Below the pieces are notes generated by a model. It did no database searches. It worked only from the letters and a program-made list of their open reading frames with translations, and was not told the DNA's origin. Positions 42,355 through 50,383 of a stretch of 64,000 nucleotides of DNA are shown one piece after another (the first letter of the stretch is position 1; each line of letters begins with the position of its first letter). The stretch comes from Pseudomonas helmanticensis (GTDB taxonomy: Bacteria; Pseudomonadota; Gammaproteobacteria; Pseudomonadales; Pseudomonadaceae). The position numbers and the translations under genes were made by a program. The stretch covers positions 2,666,001-2,730,000 of the forward strand of contig NZ_FXUY01000001.1 of the NCBI RefSeq assembly GCF_900182985.1. Reading direction: 5' to 3'.

Positions 42355-44409
42355 ATGCCTGAATCCGCCAACGTCATCAGTGCCCCGATTGCCCACAAGG
42401 CTGCCGGTGCCGACCCGTATGCCTGGCTGCAGGAACGCGACACCGACGCGGTGCTCGATTACCTCAAGGCCGAAAACGCCTACCAGGAAGCGCAAACCGC
42501 CGATCAGGCCGAATTGCGCGAAACCCTGTTCGAAGAGATCAAGGGGCGGATTCTGGAGACCGACCTGTCGCTGCCTTCGCCGTGGGGCCCGTACCTGTAT
42601 TACACGCGCACCACGGCGGGCGACGAATACGCTCGGCACTATCGCTGCCCGCGTCCGGCGGACGACAGCCTGAGCCTCGACGAAAGCCGCGAACAATTGC
42701 TGCTCGATCCAAATGAACTGGCCAACGGCGGATTCTTCTCACTGGGCGCGTTCAGCATCAGCCCCGACCACCAGCGCCTGGCCTACAGCGTCGACGCCTC
42801 GGGCGATGAGATCTACACGCTGTTCGTCAAGGAACTGGCCAACGACAAGGTCAGTGAACTGGAATTCGAAGACTGCGACGGCAGCATGACCTGGGCCAAC
42901 GACAGCCTGACGCTGTTTTTCGGCGTACTCGACGATACCCATCGCCCGCACAAACTGTTCCGCTATCGCCTCGATGGCACGGCTGCCGAAGAGGTGTTCC
43001 ACGAGGCGGACGGGCGTTTCTTCCTGCATTGCTACCGTTCCAGCTCCGAACAGCAACTGCTGCTGTCGCTGGGCAGCAAGACCACCAGTGAAGTCTGGGT
43101 GCTCGATGCCAATCAGCCGCACCTGCCGTTCACTTGCCTGGCGCCACGGGTCGAAGATCATGAATACGATGTCGATCACGGTCTGCTCGATGGCGTCTGG
43201 ACGTGGTTTATCCGCACCAACCGTGACGGCATCAACTACGCCCTGTATCAGGCCCCGGACACCGGCACGGCGCCGACTGAAGCCGACTGGCAAAACCTGA
43301 TCCCGCACAGCGACACGGTGATGCTCGACGGCGTCAGTCTCAACACCGAAGCCATGACCCTGAGCCTGCGCGAAGGTGGTCTGCCGATCATCGAGGTTCA
43401 CCCGCAGGGTCTGGCGCCGTATCGCGTGCAACTGCCGGATGCGGCCTACAGCCTGTATGTGCAAAACAGCCAGGAGTTCGAGAGCGACCGTATTCGTCTG
43501 CGCTACGAGGCGTTGAATCGGCCGGCGCAAGTGCGCCAGTTGATCTTGGCGAGCGGCGAACAAACTGTTTTGAAAGAAACTCCGGTGCTCGGCCCGTTCG
43601 ACGCCGACGCCTACGTCAGCCAGCGTCTGTGGGCGACGGCGCCGGACGGTACACAAGTGCCGATCAGTCTGGTGATGAAGCGCGAAATGCTCGGCAAAGC
43701 AGTGCCGCTGTATCTGTACGGTTACGGCGCTTACGGCTCGAGTCTCGATCCGTGGTTCTCCCACGCCCGCCTGAGCCTTTTGGATCGCGGCATGGCCTTC
43801 GCCATCGCCCATGTGCGCGGCGGCGGAGAACTGGGTGAAGCCTGGTATCGCGCCGGCAAGCAGGAGCACAAGCACAACACCTTCAGCGACTTCATTGCCT
43901 GTGCCGAGTTTCTGATCCTCAACGGCATTACCACCGCCGAGAAACTGGCGATCAGCGGTGGCAGCGCCGGCGGTTTACTGATCGGTGCAGTGCTTAACCA
44001 GCGCCCGGACCTGTTCGGCGTGGCGATTGCCGAAGTGCCGTTTGTCGACGTACTTAACACCATGCTCGACCCAGATCTGCCACTGACCGTCACCGAATAT
44101 GACGAGTGGGGCAATCCCGAGGAGCCGGAGGTCTACGAGCGGATCAAGGCTTACGCGCCGTACGAAAACGTCCGTGCGCAGCATTATCCGGCGACGCTGG
44201 TGATTGCCGGCTACAACGACAGCCGCGTGCAGTATTGGGAAGCGGCCAAGTGGGTGGCGAAATTGCGCGCGACCAAGACCGATGACAACGTGCTGCTGCT
44301 CAAGACTGAACTGGGCGCCGGGCATGGCGGGATGAGCGGGCGTTATCAGGGATTACGTGACGTAGCGCTCGAATACGCATTTGTTTTCAAGGTTTTGGGC
44401 CTGGCTTGA
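42355..44409 (+). CDS. ptrB: Oligopeptidase B (prolyl oligopeptidase family, S9A)
   Basis: 684 residues. N-terminal beta-propeller (to ~410) and C-terminal alpha/beta-hydrolase domain with catalytic Ser537 in SGGSAGGLL, Asp622 in GYNDSRVQYWE and His657 in GAGHGGMSG. The acidic substrate pocket and length point to oligopeptidase B, a cytosolic serine peptidase cutting short peptides after Arg or Lys. Motifs YGSLDPWFS-like (SSLDPWFSHARLSLLDRG) and VRGGGELGEAWYRAGK are typical. Monocistronic, followed by a hairpin and a repeat. Confidence 0.92.
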   Translation: MPESANVISAPIAHKAAGADPYAWLQERDTDAVLDYLKAENAYQEAQTADQAELRETLFEEIKGRILETDLSLPSPWGPYLYYTRTTAGDEYARHYRCPRPADDSLSLDESREQLLLDPNELANGGFFSLGAFSISPDHQRLAYSVDASGDEIYTLFVKELANDKVSELEFEDCDGSMTWANDSLTLFFGVLDDTHRPHKLFRYRLDGTAAEEVFHEADGRFFLHCYRSSSEQQLLLSLGSKTTSEVWVLDANQPHLPFTCLAPRVEDHEYDVDHGLLDGVWTWFIRTNRDGINYALYQAPDTGTAPTEADWQNLIPHSDTVMLDGVSLNTEAMTLSLREGGLPIIEVHPQGLAPYRVQLPDAAYSLYVQNSQEFESDRIRLRYEALNRPAQVRQLILASGEQTVLKETPVLGPFDADAYVSQRLWATAPDGTQVPISLVMKREMLGKAVPLYLYGYGAYGSSLDPWFSHARLSLLDRGMAFAIAHVRGGGELGEAWYRAGKQEHKHNTFSDFIACAEFLILNGITTAEKLAISGGSAGGLLIGAVLNQRPDLFGVAIAEVPFVDVLNTMLDPDLPLTVTEYDEWGNPEEPEVYERIKAYAPYENVRAQHYPATLVIAGYNDSRVQYWEAAKWVAKLRATKTDDNVLLLKTELGAGHGGMSGRYQGLRDVALEYAFVFKVLGLA

Positions 44410-44420
44410 GGAACTCCGTC

Positions 44421-44455
44421 GGTCTCTTGGGTCTTAATTCCAGACCCAAGAGGCC
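44421..44455 (+). terminator. Hairpin after ptrB
   Basis: GGTCTCTTGGGTCT / AGACCCAAGAGGCC, 14-base stem with one G-T pair and a 7-base loop, 11 bases past the ptrB stop. There is no T-run, so a rho-independent terminator is likely but not certain. Confidence 0.65.
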
Positions 44456-44469
44456 GATACCCCCAAGAT

Positions 44470-44568
44470 CCCTTTGTGGGAGCGAGCCTGCTCGCGAATG
44501 CGACCTGTCATCCACATCGTCGGTGACTGACACTACGCTTTCGCGAGCAGGCTCGCTCCCAAAGGGGC
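44470..44568. repeat. Palindromic repeat, family B variant
   Basis: Arms CTTTGTGGGAGCGAGCCTGC and the complement GCAGGCTCGCTCCCAAAG; GTGGGAGCGAGC replaces GTAGGAGTGAGC of the other copies. Lies in the leader region of the next gene. Confidence 0.9.
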
Positions 44569-44613
44569 GGTGTACAGCCTTGAAAATGTGAAAACAAAAA
44601 AGACCGTGACGAC

Positions 44614-45087
44614 ATGTCAGAACCAACCTTCCTGAACAATGAAATCCGCGACTGGCTGATGGACTGCGGCCTGTTCGATCAATTGCAACTGGCCGACTTT
44701 GCGGCCGCTTCCGGCTACTTCAGCATCAGCACCGTGGCTGAAGGCGAAGCGATTTTCCGTGAGGGCGATGCCGGCAGTTTCATGTGCATCCTCCACACCG
44801 GCCAGGTCGCTGTGCAGAAAACCGGGCCCGATGGCCAGGTCATCACCATGGCCACCCTGCGCAGCGGTCGGGCGTTCGGCGAAATGGCCGTGCTGGATGG
44901 CGAACGTCGATCGGCCACTTGCGTCGCAGCGACGAACTGCCAGCTATTGAATCTGGGCAAGGACTCGCTGGAGAAAATGCTCAACGACGCGCCGAAGATC
45001 GCTGCGAAGATCATCCGCGCCCTCGCCGTCTCGCTGTCGAAACGCCTGCGCATGGCCGACGGCCAACTGGCGGCGCAACAGGTTTAA
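44614..45087 (+). CDS. Cyclic-nucleotide-binding domain protein
   Basis: 157 residues consisting essentially of one CRP-like nucleotide-binding domain: VAEGEAIFREGDAGSFMCILHTGQVAV, ITMATLRSGRAFGEMAVLDGERRSATCVA with the phosphate-binding cassette (FGEMAVLDGERRSA), and a C-terminal helix (IIRALAVSLSKRLRMADG). No DNA-binding or enzymatic domain, so it cannot be a classic CRP-type regulator; it may act through a partner. Its stop codon overlaps the stop of the convergent secreted-protein gene. Confidence 0.88.
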   Translation: MSEPTFLNNEIRDWLMDCGLFDQLQLADFAAASGYFSISTVAEGEAIFREGDAGSFMCILHTGQVAVQKTGPDGQVITMATLRSGRAFGEMAVLDGERRSATCVAATNCQLLNLGKDSLEKMLNDAPKIAAKIIRALAVSLSKRLRMADGQLAAQQV

Positions 45088-45371
45088 CCGCCGGGGGATT
45101 TCGTCTTGGTGCCGTTGGGTTCAATGCCCGGCACCGGTTGATCCTTGCTCGGCGGGCTGGGCATTTCGATCGGCACCAACGGCGGGCTGCCGCTGCCCGC
45201 GCCGGACTTGGGAATATTGATCGGCGTGATCTGCGGATACGGCGTCGGTGTCGCGGTACCGGGCGAGCCGGCTTGCGGCGCCGGGCTGAGCGGAATCGTC
45301 TGCTGCGCCTGCACTGCAGGAATCGAGAGCACGGCCAGGGCAATGACCGTTAGAATGGTGCGCTTCATCAA
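45084..45371 (-). CDS. Proline-rich secreted protein, function unknown
   Basis: 95 residues with two adjacent start Mets (ATG at 45371 or 45368). Signal peptide KRTILTVIALAVLSIPAVQA, then a low-complexity Pro/Ser/Gly/Thr-rich mature region (PLSPAPQAGSPGTATPTPYP) without cysteines. It is probably an exported or periplasmic disordered protein; no family recognised. Convergent with the cyclic-nucleotide-binding gene, sharing four bases at their ends, and divergent from the spermidine-synthase-like gene. Confidence 0.65.
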   Translation of the reverse strand: MMKRTILTVIALAVLSIPAVQAQQTIPLSPAPQAGSPGTATPTPYPQITPINIPKSGAGSGSPPLVPIEMPSPPSKDQPVPGIEPNGTKTKSPGG

Positions 45372-45448
45372 GGGCTCCGTTTGGCCTCTAGTCTGCGCTC
45401 AGGCTACTCCCAACGGGCCTGCTTGCCTTCCCCCTTGTAGAGATTTCC

Positions 45449-46135
45449 ATGAAACGTTTCGTTCTGCTCGACACCACCCCGATCCCTGAAAGCGGCGGTG
45501 CCCTGTGCCTGTTCGAATATGGCGAGGATTTTGTCATCAAGATCCAGGGCGGCGACGGCGGGCAATTGATGAACACGCGCATGCACGGTTCCGAAGATGC
45601 GCTGGCCGAGATTCCTTGTCGCAAGGTTGCCGGCCGGCCGGCTTCGCGGGTCTTGATCGGCGGTCTGGGCATGGGTTTCACCCTCGCTTCGGCGCTCAAG
45701 CATCTGGGCAAGACCGCTGAAGTGGTGGTCGCCGAACTGGTGCCCGGTGTAGTCGAGTGGAACCGTGGCCCGCTCGGCGAAAAGTCCGGCCGGCCGCTGC
45801 TCGATCCACGTACGGTGATTCGTCAGGAAGACGTCGCCAAGGTGCTGCAAAGCGAGCCGAATGGCTTCGATGCAATCATGCTCGACGTCGACAACGGCCC
45901 CGAAGGCTTGACCCAGAAGGTCAACAGCTGGCTGTATTCCGCCGCCGGCCTGAATGCTTGCGCCAAGGCTTTGCGCCCGAAAGGCGTGCTCGCCGTGTGG
46001 TCGGCCAGCGCCGATCGGCTGTTTTCCGACAAATTGAAGAAGGCCGGTTTCAAGGCCGAAGAAGTCCAGGTCTTCGCCCACGGCAACAAGGGCACGCGCC
46101 ACACGATCTGGATTGCCGAGAAGCTCAAGGGCTGA
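45449..46135 (+). CDS. Spermidine-synthase-like protein (Rossmann methyltransferase fold)
   Basis: 228 residues with the class I fold: Gly-rich motif VLIGGLGMGFTLASAL at ~71-86, acidic end of strand beta-2 VVVAELVPGVVEW, and FDAIMLDVDNGPEG at the motif equivalent to the catalytic Asp segment of polyamine aminopropyltransferases. Homologues are annotated as spermidine synthase, but key polyamine-pocket residues cannot be verified and no speD lies nearby, so the reaction is uncertain. No signal peptide. Confidence 0.8.
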   Translation: MKRFVLLDTTPIPESGGALCLFEYGEDFVIKIQGGDGGQLMNTRMHGSEDALAEIPCRKVAGRPASRVLIGGLGMGFTLASALKHLGKTAEVVVAELVPGVVEWNRGPLGEKSGRPLLDPRTVIRQEDVAKVLQSEPNGFDAIMLDVDNGPEGLTQKVNSWLYSAAGLNACAKALRPKGVLAVWSASADRLFSDKLKKAGFKAEEVQVFAHGNKGTRHTIWIAEKLKG

Positions 46136-46183
46136 GCTAAACTCTGCACATAACCGTCATTAGTCTTTTACAAAGGTGAACCC

Positions 46184-46555
46184 ATGAGTTCGTCCACCCC
46201 AACCAATACGTCGAAGCTGGATCGCATCCTCGCCGACAACCAGCGTGACAAGGAAATGGGCTACCGCGACAAGGCCCTGAAGATGTACCCGCATGTCTGT
46301 GGCCGCTGCACCCGTGAATTTTCCGGTAAGCGCCTGAGCGAACTGACCGTGCACCACCGCGACCACAATCACGACAACAACCCGCAGGACGGCTCGAACT
46401 GGGAATTGTTGTGCCTGTATTGCCACGACAACGAACACTCGCGCTATACCGATCAGCAATACTTCAGCGAGGGCTCGCTGAGCACGCCGAAGATTGCCAA
46501 GGCAACGCATAACCCGTTTGCCGCCCTCGCCGGGTTGATGAAGAAAGAAGATTAA
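46184..46555 (+). CDS. yajD: YajD family HNH nuclease
   Basis: 123 residues. HNH signature: zinc knuckle Cys pairs in HVCGRCTREF and LLCLYCHDNEH, with catalytic HHRDHNHDNNPQDGSNWELLC between them (His-Asn-His order). YajD-like proteins are small conserved HNH proteins with a presumed nuclease fold; the physiological substrate is unknown. A REP element begins right after the stop. Confidence 0.9.
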   Translation: MSSSTPTNTSKLDRILADNQRDKEMGYRDKALKMYPHVCGRCTREFSGKRLSELTVHHRDHNHDNNPQDGSNWELLCLYCHDNEHSRYTDQQYFSEGSLSTPKIAKATHNPFAALAGLMKKED

Positions 46556-46556
46556 A

Positions 46557-46645
46557 AAGCAAAAGATCGCAGCCTTCGGCAGCTCCTACAGGGTGTACGC
46601 CATTCAACTGTAGGAGCTGCCGAAGGCTGCGATCTTTTGATCTTA
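46557..46645. repeat. REP/BIME, family A
   Basis: Arms AAAAGATCGCAGCCTTCGGC and the complement GCCGAAGGCTGCGATCTTTT, spacer about 20 bases. Its right end lies only about 8 bases upstream of a TATAAT box. Confidence 0.92.
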
Positions 46646-46651
46646 TCCCCG

Positions 46652-46657
46652 TATAAT
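46652..46657 (+). promoter_or_regulatory. Consensus -10 box of the RNA methyltransferase gene
   Basis: A perfect TATAAT, about 31 bases before the methyltransferase GTG. The position of a -35 element falls inside the right arm of the REP (around GCGATC/CTTTTG); it does not match TTGACA well. The -10 is therefore convincing but the promoter rests partly on repeat sequence. Confidence 0.55.
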
Positions 46658-46687
46658 CGCGCTCTTTTTCCCGAAGGCACCCCGCTC

Positions 46688-47158
46688 GTGGCAGACAAAC
46701 GGTACAGCTGCATTGGTTTGTATAACCCCAAATCACCGGAGAACGTCGGTTCGGTGATGCGCGCCGCAGGCTGCTACGGCGTGGCATCGGTGTTCTACAC
46801 CGGCAAGCGTTATGAACGCGCCGCCGACTTCGTCACCGACACCAAGCGCGTGCACTACGACATTCCGCTGATCGGCATCGACGATCTGAAAAAGATCCTC
46901 CCGCTCAACTGCGTACCGGTCGCCGTGGAACTGGTCGAGGGCGCCCGCCCGCTGCCGGAATACACCCACCCGGATCGCGCCCTGTACATCTTCGGCCCGG
47001 AAGACGGCTCGCTGGATAAAGAGATCCGCGACTGGTGCGAAGACGTCGTGTACATCCCGACCACCGGCTGCATGAACCTCGCTGCCACGGTCAACGTCGT
47101 GCTCTACGACCGCATGGCCAAGGGCCTGAACACCCGCTCCGGGCCAAAATTCCGCTGA
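46688..47158 (+). CDS. RNA methyltransferase of the SpoU/TrmH (SPOUT) family
   Basis: 156 residues from a GTG with GAAGG upstream; longer in-frame readings include the promoter. SPOUT motifs: NPKSPENVGSVMRAAGCYG (motif 1), IFGPEDGSLDKEI (motif 2) and CMNLAATVNVVLYDRM (motif 3), which together form the trefoil-knot SAM site. These enzymes 2'-O-methylate tRNA or rRNA; the short length resembles TrmL-like enzymes but the exact target is unclear. Ends at a terminator. Confidence 0.88.
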   Translation: MADKRYSCIGLYNPKSPENVGSVMRAAGCYGVASVFYTGKRYERAADFVTDTKRVHYDIPLIGIDDLKKILPLNCVPVAVELVEGARPLPEYTHPDRALYIFGPEDGSLDKEIRDWCEDVVYIPTTGCMNLAATVNVVLYDRMAKGLNTRSGPKFR

Positions 47159-47177
47159 AGCGTCGCACATCCGATGG

Positions 47178-47212
47178 AACAAGCTGACTGCTTGAGCAGT
47201 CAGCTTGTTTAT
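47178..47212 (+). terminator. Rho-independent terminator
   Basis: AACAAGCTGACTGCT / AGCAGTCAGCTTGTT, 15-base perfect inverted repeat with a tiny turn, followed by TTTATCC, about 20 bases after the methyltransferase stop. It also lies 28 bases ahead of the next ATG. Confidence 0.88.
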
Positions 47213-47239
47213 CCATTACTCATTGCCTGGAGAAAGATC

Positions 47240-47617
47240 ATGACCGAGCTCAAACGCGTCGAGCGTATCGAATCCACCCCGTTCCAGAGCCATTCCGAGC
47301 AGAACGTCGAGGGCTGGGAGCGCATCGGCTCCCTGGCCGGTGGCGTGATCATGGTCGGCAAGGGCCTGCGCCGTGGCGGTGTGTTCGGTTTGATTCAGGT
47401 GGCGATTGGCGGTGTGGCGATGGCGCGCGGGATTACCGGGCACAGTTCGGTAAAGAGCCTGTTTGAGAAAAGTCGTCAGGACATGAACAACGTGCGGGCG
47501 AAGATCGAGCGGGCCGGGGAAGAGTTGAGCAAGCTGAAGGCGAATGCCGAGGCGGCGACCAAAACTGCCACCGTGACCGGCAATGATTCGGTGAAATCAC
47601 CAAAAACCGGGGTTTGA
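47240..47617 (+). CDS. Small DUF2892-like membrane protein
   Basis: 125 residues from the ATG preceded by GGAG. The middle contains two short hydrophobic, Gly-rich segments (IGSLAGGVIMVGKGL and GGVFGLIQVAIGGVAMARGI), the YgaP-like transmembrane (DUF2892) pattern, and the C-terminal part is a coiled-coil-like charged helix (RAKIERAGEELSKLKANAE). Function unknown. Flanked by a terminator upstream and a REP element downstream. Confidence 0.72.
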   Translation: MTELKRVERIESTPFQSHSEQNVEGWERIGSLAGGVIMVGKGLRRGGVFGLIQVAIGGVAMARGITGHSSVKSLFEKSRQDMNNVRAKIERAGEELSKLKANAEAATKTATVTGNDSVKSPKTGV

Positions 47618-47618
47618 A

Positions 47619-47697
47619 AGTAAAAGATCGCAGCCTGCGGCAGCTCCTACATGGACGGTGTAGGAGCTGCCGCAGGCTGCGATCTTTTGATCTTTAC
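47619..47697. repeat. REP/BIME, family A
   Basis: Arms AAAAGATCGCAGCCTGCGGC and the complement GCCGCAGGCTGCGATCTTTT with an 18-base spacer; fills the whole gap between convergent genes, its right edge touching the stop codon of the peptidase-like gene. Confidence 0.92.
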
Positions 47698-48923
47698 TGT
47701 AGCAGCGCGGTATCAAGGACTTTGGAGGACTCACCGAGAACGCTCTCGGCCAACTGAACAAATGCCTTGGTACTCACCGTGCCCAGATGCATCGCCCCAC
47801 GCAACACATCATCCAGCGAACGCTTGTTACGCGTTTTCAAACGAATCTCGCGATCCAGTTCCTGTAACAACACCACTGCTTTTGCCAACTGCGCCGGGCT
47901 GATCTGTTGGCCGCGCAAGGTCGTGACCTTCTGGCTGTCCCTGAGCAATTTCTCCTGCAAGCCCTGATAGCGCTCATCACTCATGCCACCCGCGCGGCGC
48001 ACCAGTTCGATCGCGTAATACTCGGCAAAGCCTTCGCTGATCCAGGCACTGCGCTGCTCATCGTTGATCCGCCCGAACACCTGCGCCAACTCGCGCACCA
48101 GCGCACTGCTGCCGCTTTCGCTGACCAGCGGCAAGCGCGTATTCAGGTAGATCGACTCATGCGCGCCCAGACTGCCGCGCCACATCGGATCATTGGCGCC
48201 GACGATCAACAGCTTGCTCGGATGTCGCGGGTAGACGGCCTGCACCTGCGGCCAGACGAACGTCAGCAACGTCAGCACATCCATGCGCCGCATGCCCTGC
48301 CCTTGCGGCGAGGCCACAGTGACCTCAGTTTCGCCCAGACGGGTGCGCCGCGTACCGAGGTGGCCGGCAAGCATCCAGCCGGTCGGGCGGTCGAACAGGC
48401 GTGAGGGATTGTCGATGCGGAATTTGTTCTTGCCGATGCGTGGCCACGCGGTTTCGACGCTTTTCCAGCCGTCGGGTAATTCGAATTGCAGACGCGAGAC
48501 CAGTTCAACGCCGTCCTGTTGGTCGAGCTTGGCCTGCGGCACCAATTCATCGCCGCGCAGCAACGCCCAAGTCGGCGTCATGCGCGTGTCGAAGCTGCCA
48601 TTCTTGCGGCCGTGACTGATACGCACGCGGTAGGTCAGGCTGGCCTTGTCACTGGACGGACGCCAGACACCGCGAGTTTGCTTACCCGGGTTGAGCAGCC
48701 ACTGGCCGTCAGCCTTGAAGTCGCTGTAATGGCTGCCATCGCCCAGGTCAAAATCGAGGCTGCGCACCGCTTCGCCCTTGGCGAGGGTCAGGCGCACTTC
48801 GGCCTGATCGCTCTGCGGCAACAGGCGCACGTGATAATCCAGATCGACTTTCTGCGCCGCCCACACCGGCACGCTCAGCGCCAGAAGTACGGCGAGCAGC
48901 GCCTGAGGCAATCCCACAGCCAT
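47694..48923 (-). CDS. M61/M1-like peptidase homologue, predicted inactive
   Basis: 409 residues from the ATG preceded by AAGGAG. Signal peptide (AVGLPQALLAVLLALSVPVWA) then a beta-rich N-domain and a gluzincin-like C-domain. Where family M61 has HExxH it has VRELAQ (near residue 277): both zinc His are replaced (Arg and Gln) while the Glu is kept; the third-ligand segment appears as WISEGFAEYYAIEL near 299. Without the His pair it should not bind catalytic zinc. It is probably a periplasmic non-enzymatic protein. Fold assignment is inferred from this pattern only. Confidence 0.7.
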   Translation of the reverse strand: MAVGLPQALLAVLLALSVPVWAAQKVDLDYHVRLLPQSDQAEVRLTLAKGEAVRSLDFDLGDGSHYSDFKADGQWLLNPGKQTRGVWRPSSDKASLTYRVRISHGRKNGSFDTRMTPTWALLRGDELVPQAKLDQQDGVELVSRLQFELPDGWKSVETAWPRIGKNKFRIDNPSRLFDRPTGWMLAGHLGTRRTRLGETEVTVASPQGQGMRRMDVLTLLTFVWPQVQAVYPRHPSKLLIVGANDPMWRGSLGAHESIYLNTRLPLVSESGSSALVRELAQVFGRINDEQRSAWISEGFAEYYAIELVRRAGGMSDERYQGLQEKLLRDSQKVTTLRGQQISPAQLAKAVVLLQELDREIRLKTRNKRSLDDVLRGAMHLGTVSTKAFVQLAESVLGESSKVLDTALLQ

Positions 48924-48934
48924 ACACACTCCTT

Positions 48935-48990
48935 GTGGCTAGCGAGCCTGCACGCAGACCCGAATGATCGGGAGCAAGCTCCCTCGCTAC
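48935..48990. repeat. Degenerate family B repeat
   Basis: GGCTAGCGAGCCTGCACGCA and GGGAGCAAGCTCCCTCGCTA are decayed arms, just upstream of the peptidase-like gene and downstream of the YcgN-family gene. Confidence 0.45.
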
Positions 48991-49001
48991 AGATTGTTCA
49001 G

Positions 49002-49451
49002 TTAACCTGCGCGGAAAATCAGGTGATCTTCCCAGTCATCCTCCGGCACGCTGCCCTCGGCGAGCATGCGCCCGGATTGCGAAATCCGCTGGTGATGCAC
49101 GGCATCGCGATCACCGCTGACCAGATGGTGCCACGACGGCAAATCCTTGCCTTCGCTGACCAGTCGATACCCGCAGGTCGGCGGCAGCCATTTGAATTCT
49201 TCAGCCTGGCCCGGGGTGAGCTGGATGCAGTCCGGGACAAACTTGATGCGATTCGGGTAATCGCTGCACTGACAGGTTTTCAGGTCCAGCAGTTTGCAGG
49301 CGATGCGCGTGTAATAGACGCTGTTATCTTCTTCATCCTCGAGTTTTTGCAGGCAGCACAGTCCACAACCGTCGCACAGCGATTCCCATTCCTCCAGATC
49401 GAGTTGATCGAGGGTTTTGCGTTTCCAGAACGGTTCGACTTTGGCGACCAT
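49002..49451 (-). CDS. YcgN family cysteine-cluster protein (UPF0260)
   Basis: 149 residues with the family's Cys clusters: [17 protein letters not shown] (CxxCxxCC) near residues 23-36, [18 protein letters not shown] and [10 protein letters not shown]. The pattern, eight or more cysteines, is of the YkgJ-like zinc or iron-sulfur type. Function unknown; cytosolic. The ATG at 49451 gives the standard N-terminus. Standing alone between two unrelated genes; the 280-base region to the next gene shows no open frame with coding character. Confidence 0.88.
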   Translation of the reverse strand: MVAKVEPFWKRKTLDQLDLEEWESLCDGCGLCCLQKLEDEEDNSVYYTRIACKLLDLKTCQCSDYPNRIKFVPDCIQLTPGQAEEFKWLPPTCGYRLVSEGKDLPSWHHLVSGDRDAVHHQRISQSGRMLAEGSVPEDDWEDHLIFRAG

Positions 49452-49731
49452 GGCTCAAGCATCAACATCAGGTGGTGAAAAGGCCGCCAGTCTAGTGCCC
49501 AAGGCCTTGCGGGCCAAGCGCTGGCGACTGCCGGTTGTGCAGGACTTGTCAGTTTTTGTGGCGGCGCGTAGCTTTGCCAGTCGCAAGGAGCCTTGCCCGC
49601 AAGCCATTAACGCCCGACCGCGTTGCATTGCGGTGAACTGTCAGGCTCGGAAAACTCCCATTGTTCAGCGCAACTGATCCCGCCGGGTTTTCGTTCGAAT
49701 CTTTTACTCAAACGTAGCAAGGAATCTCTTG

Positions 49732-50325
49732 ATGAGTGCCAACCCTCGCGTTGCCGATTACGCCATTCACCCGCAATTCACCGACCGCTGGTCGCCGCGC
49801 GCCTTCACTGGCGAAGCAATCCCGGAAGAAACCCTGCTGAGTTTCTTCGAAGCCGCGCGCTGGGCGCCCTCGGCGTACAACTCGCAGCCATGGCGTTTCC
49901 TCTACGCGCGTCGCGATACGCCGAACTGGCAGCGTTATCTGGGCCTGCTCAATGAGTTCAACCGTAGCTGGGCGCAGCATGCGTCGGCGCTGGTGATCGT
50001 GATTTCGAAAACCACGTTCACGGCACCGGGCGCCACTGAAGAAACGCCGGCGCTGTGGCACACGTTTGACACGGGTTCGGCGTGGGGCCATCTGGCGCTG
50101 CAAGCGAGCATCAGCGGCTGGCACACCCACGGCATGGCCGGTTTCGATCAAGAGCAGACACGCAAGGAGCTGAACATTCCCGAGGGTTATGCGCTGCACG
50201 CGGCTGTGGCCGTTGGCAAGCTGGGTGACAAGGCAACCCTGGCGGATTACCTGCAAGCGCGCGAAGAGCCAAGCCCGCGTCGTCCGCTGAACGAACTGGC
50301 GGCTGAAGGCGACTTTACCCTCTAA
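49732..50325 (+). CDS. Nitroreductase family protein
   Basis: 197 residues from ATG 49732 (TTG one codon earlier is possible). FMN-binding nitroreductase fold: DRWSPRAFTGEAIPEE at the start, ARWAPSAYNSQPWRFLYARR (FMN-binding Arg/Asn/Gln loop), GSAWGHLALQAS and a C-terminal AAVAVGKLGDKA. Such enzymes reduce nitro-aromatics, quinones or flavins with NAD(P)H; natural substrate unknown. A single family C arm follows the stop codon by 14 bases. Confidence 0.9.
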   Translation: MSANPRVADYAIHPQFTDRWSPRAFTGEAIPEETLLSFFEAARWAPSAYNSQPWRFLYARRDTPNWQRYLGLLNEFNRSWAQHASALVIVISKTTFTAPGATEETPALWHTFDTGSAWGHLALQASISGWHTHGMAGFDQEQTRKELNIPEGYALHAAVAVGKLGDKATLADYLQAREEPSPRRPLNELAAEGDFTL

Positions 50326-50339
50326 GCCACAGCGCAAAT

Positions 50340-50371
50340 GATCGTTCCCACGCTCCGCGTGGGAATGATCT
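50340..50371. repeat. Solitary arm of the family C repeat
   Basis: GATCGTTCCCACGCTCCGCG followed by TGGGAATGATC: the outer hairpin closed directly without the inner portion. Located between convergent genes. Confidence 0.85.
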
Positions 50372-50383
50372 GAAGCAAGGAGA

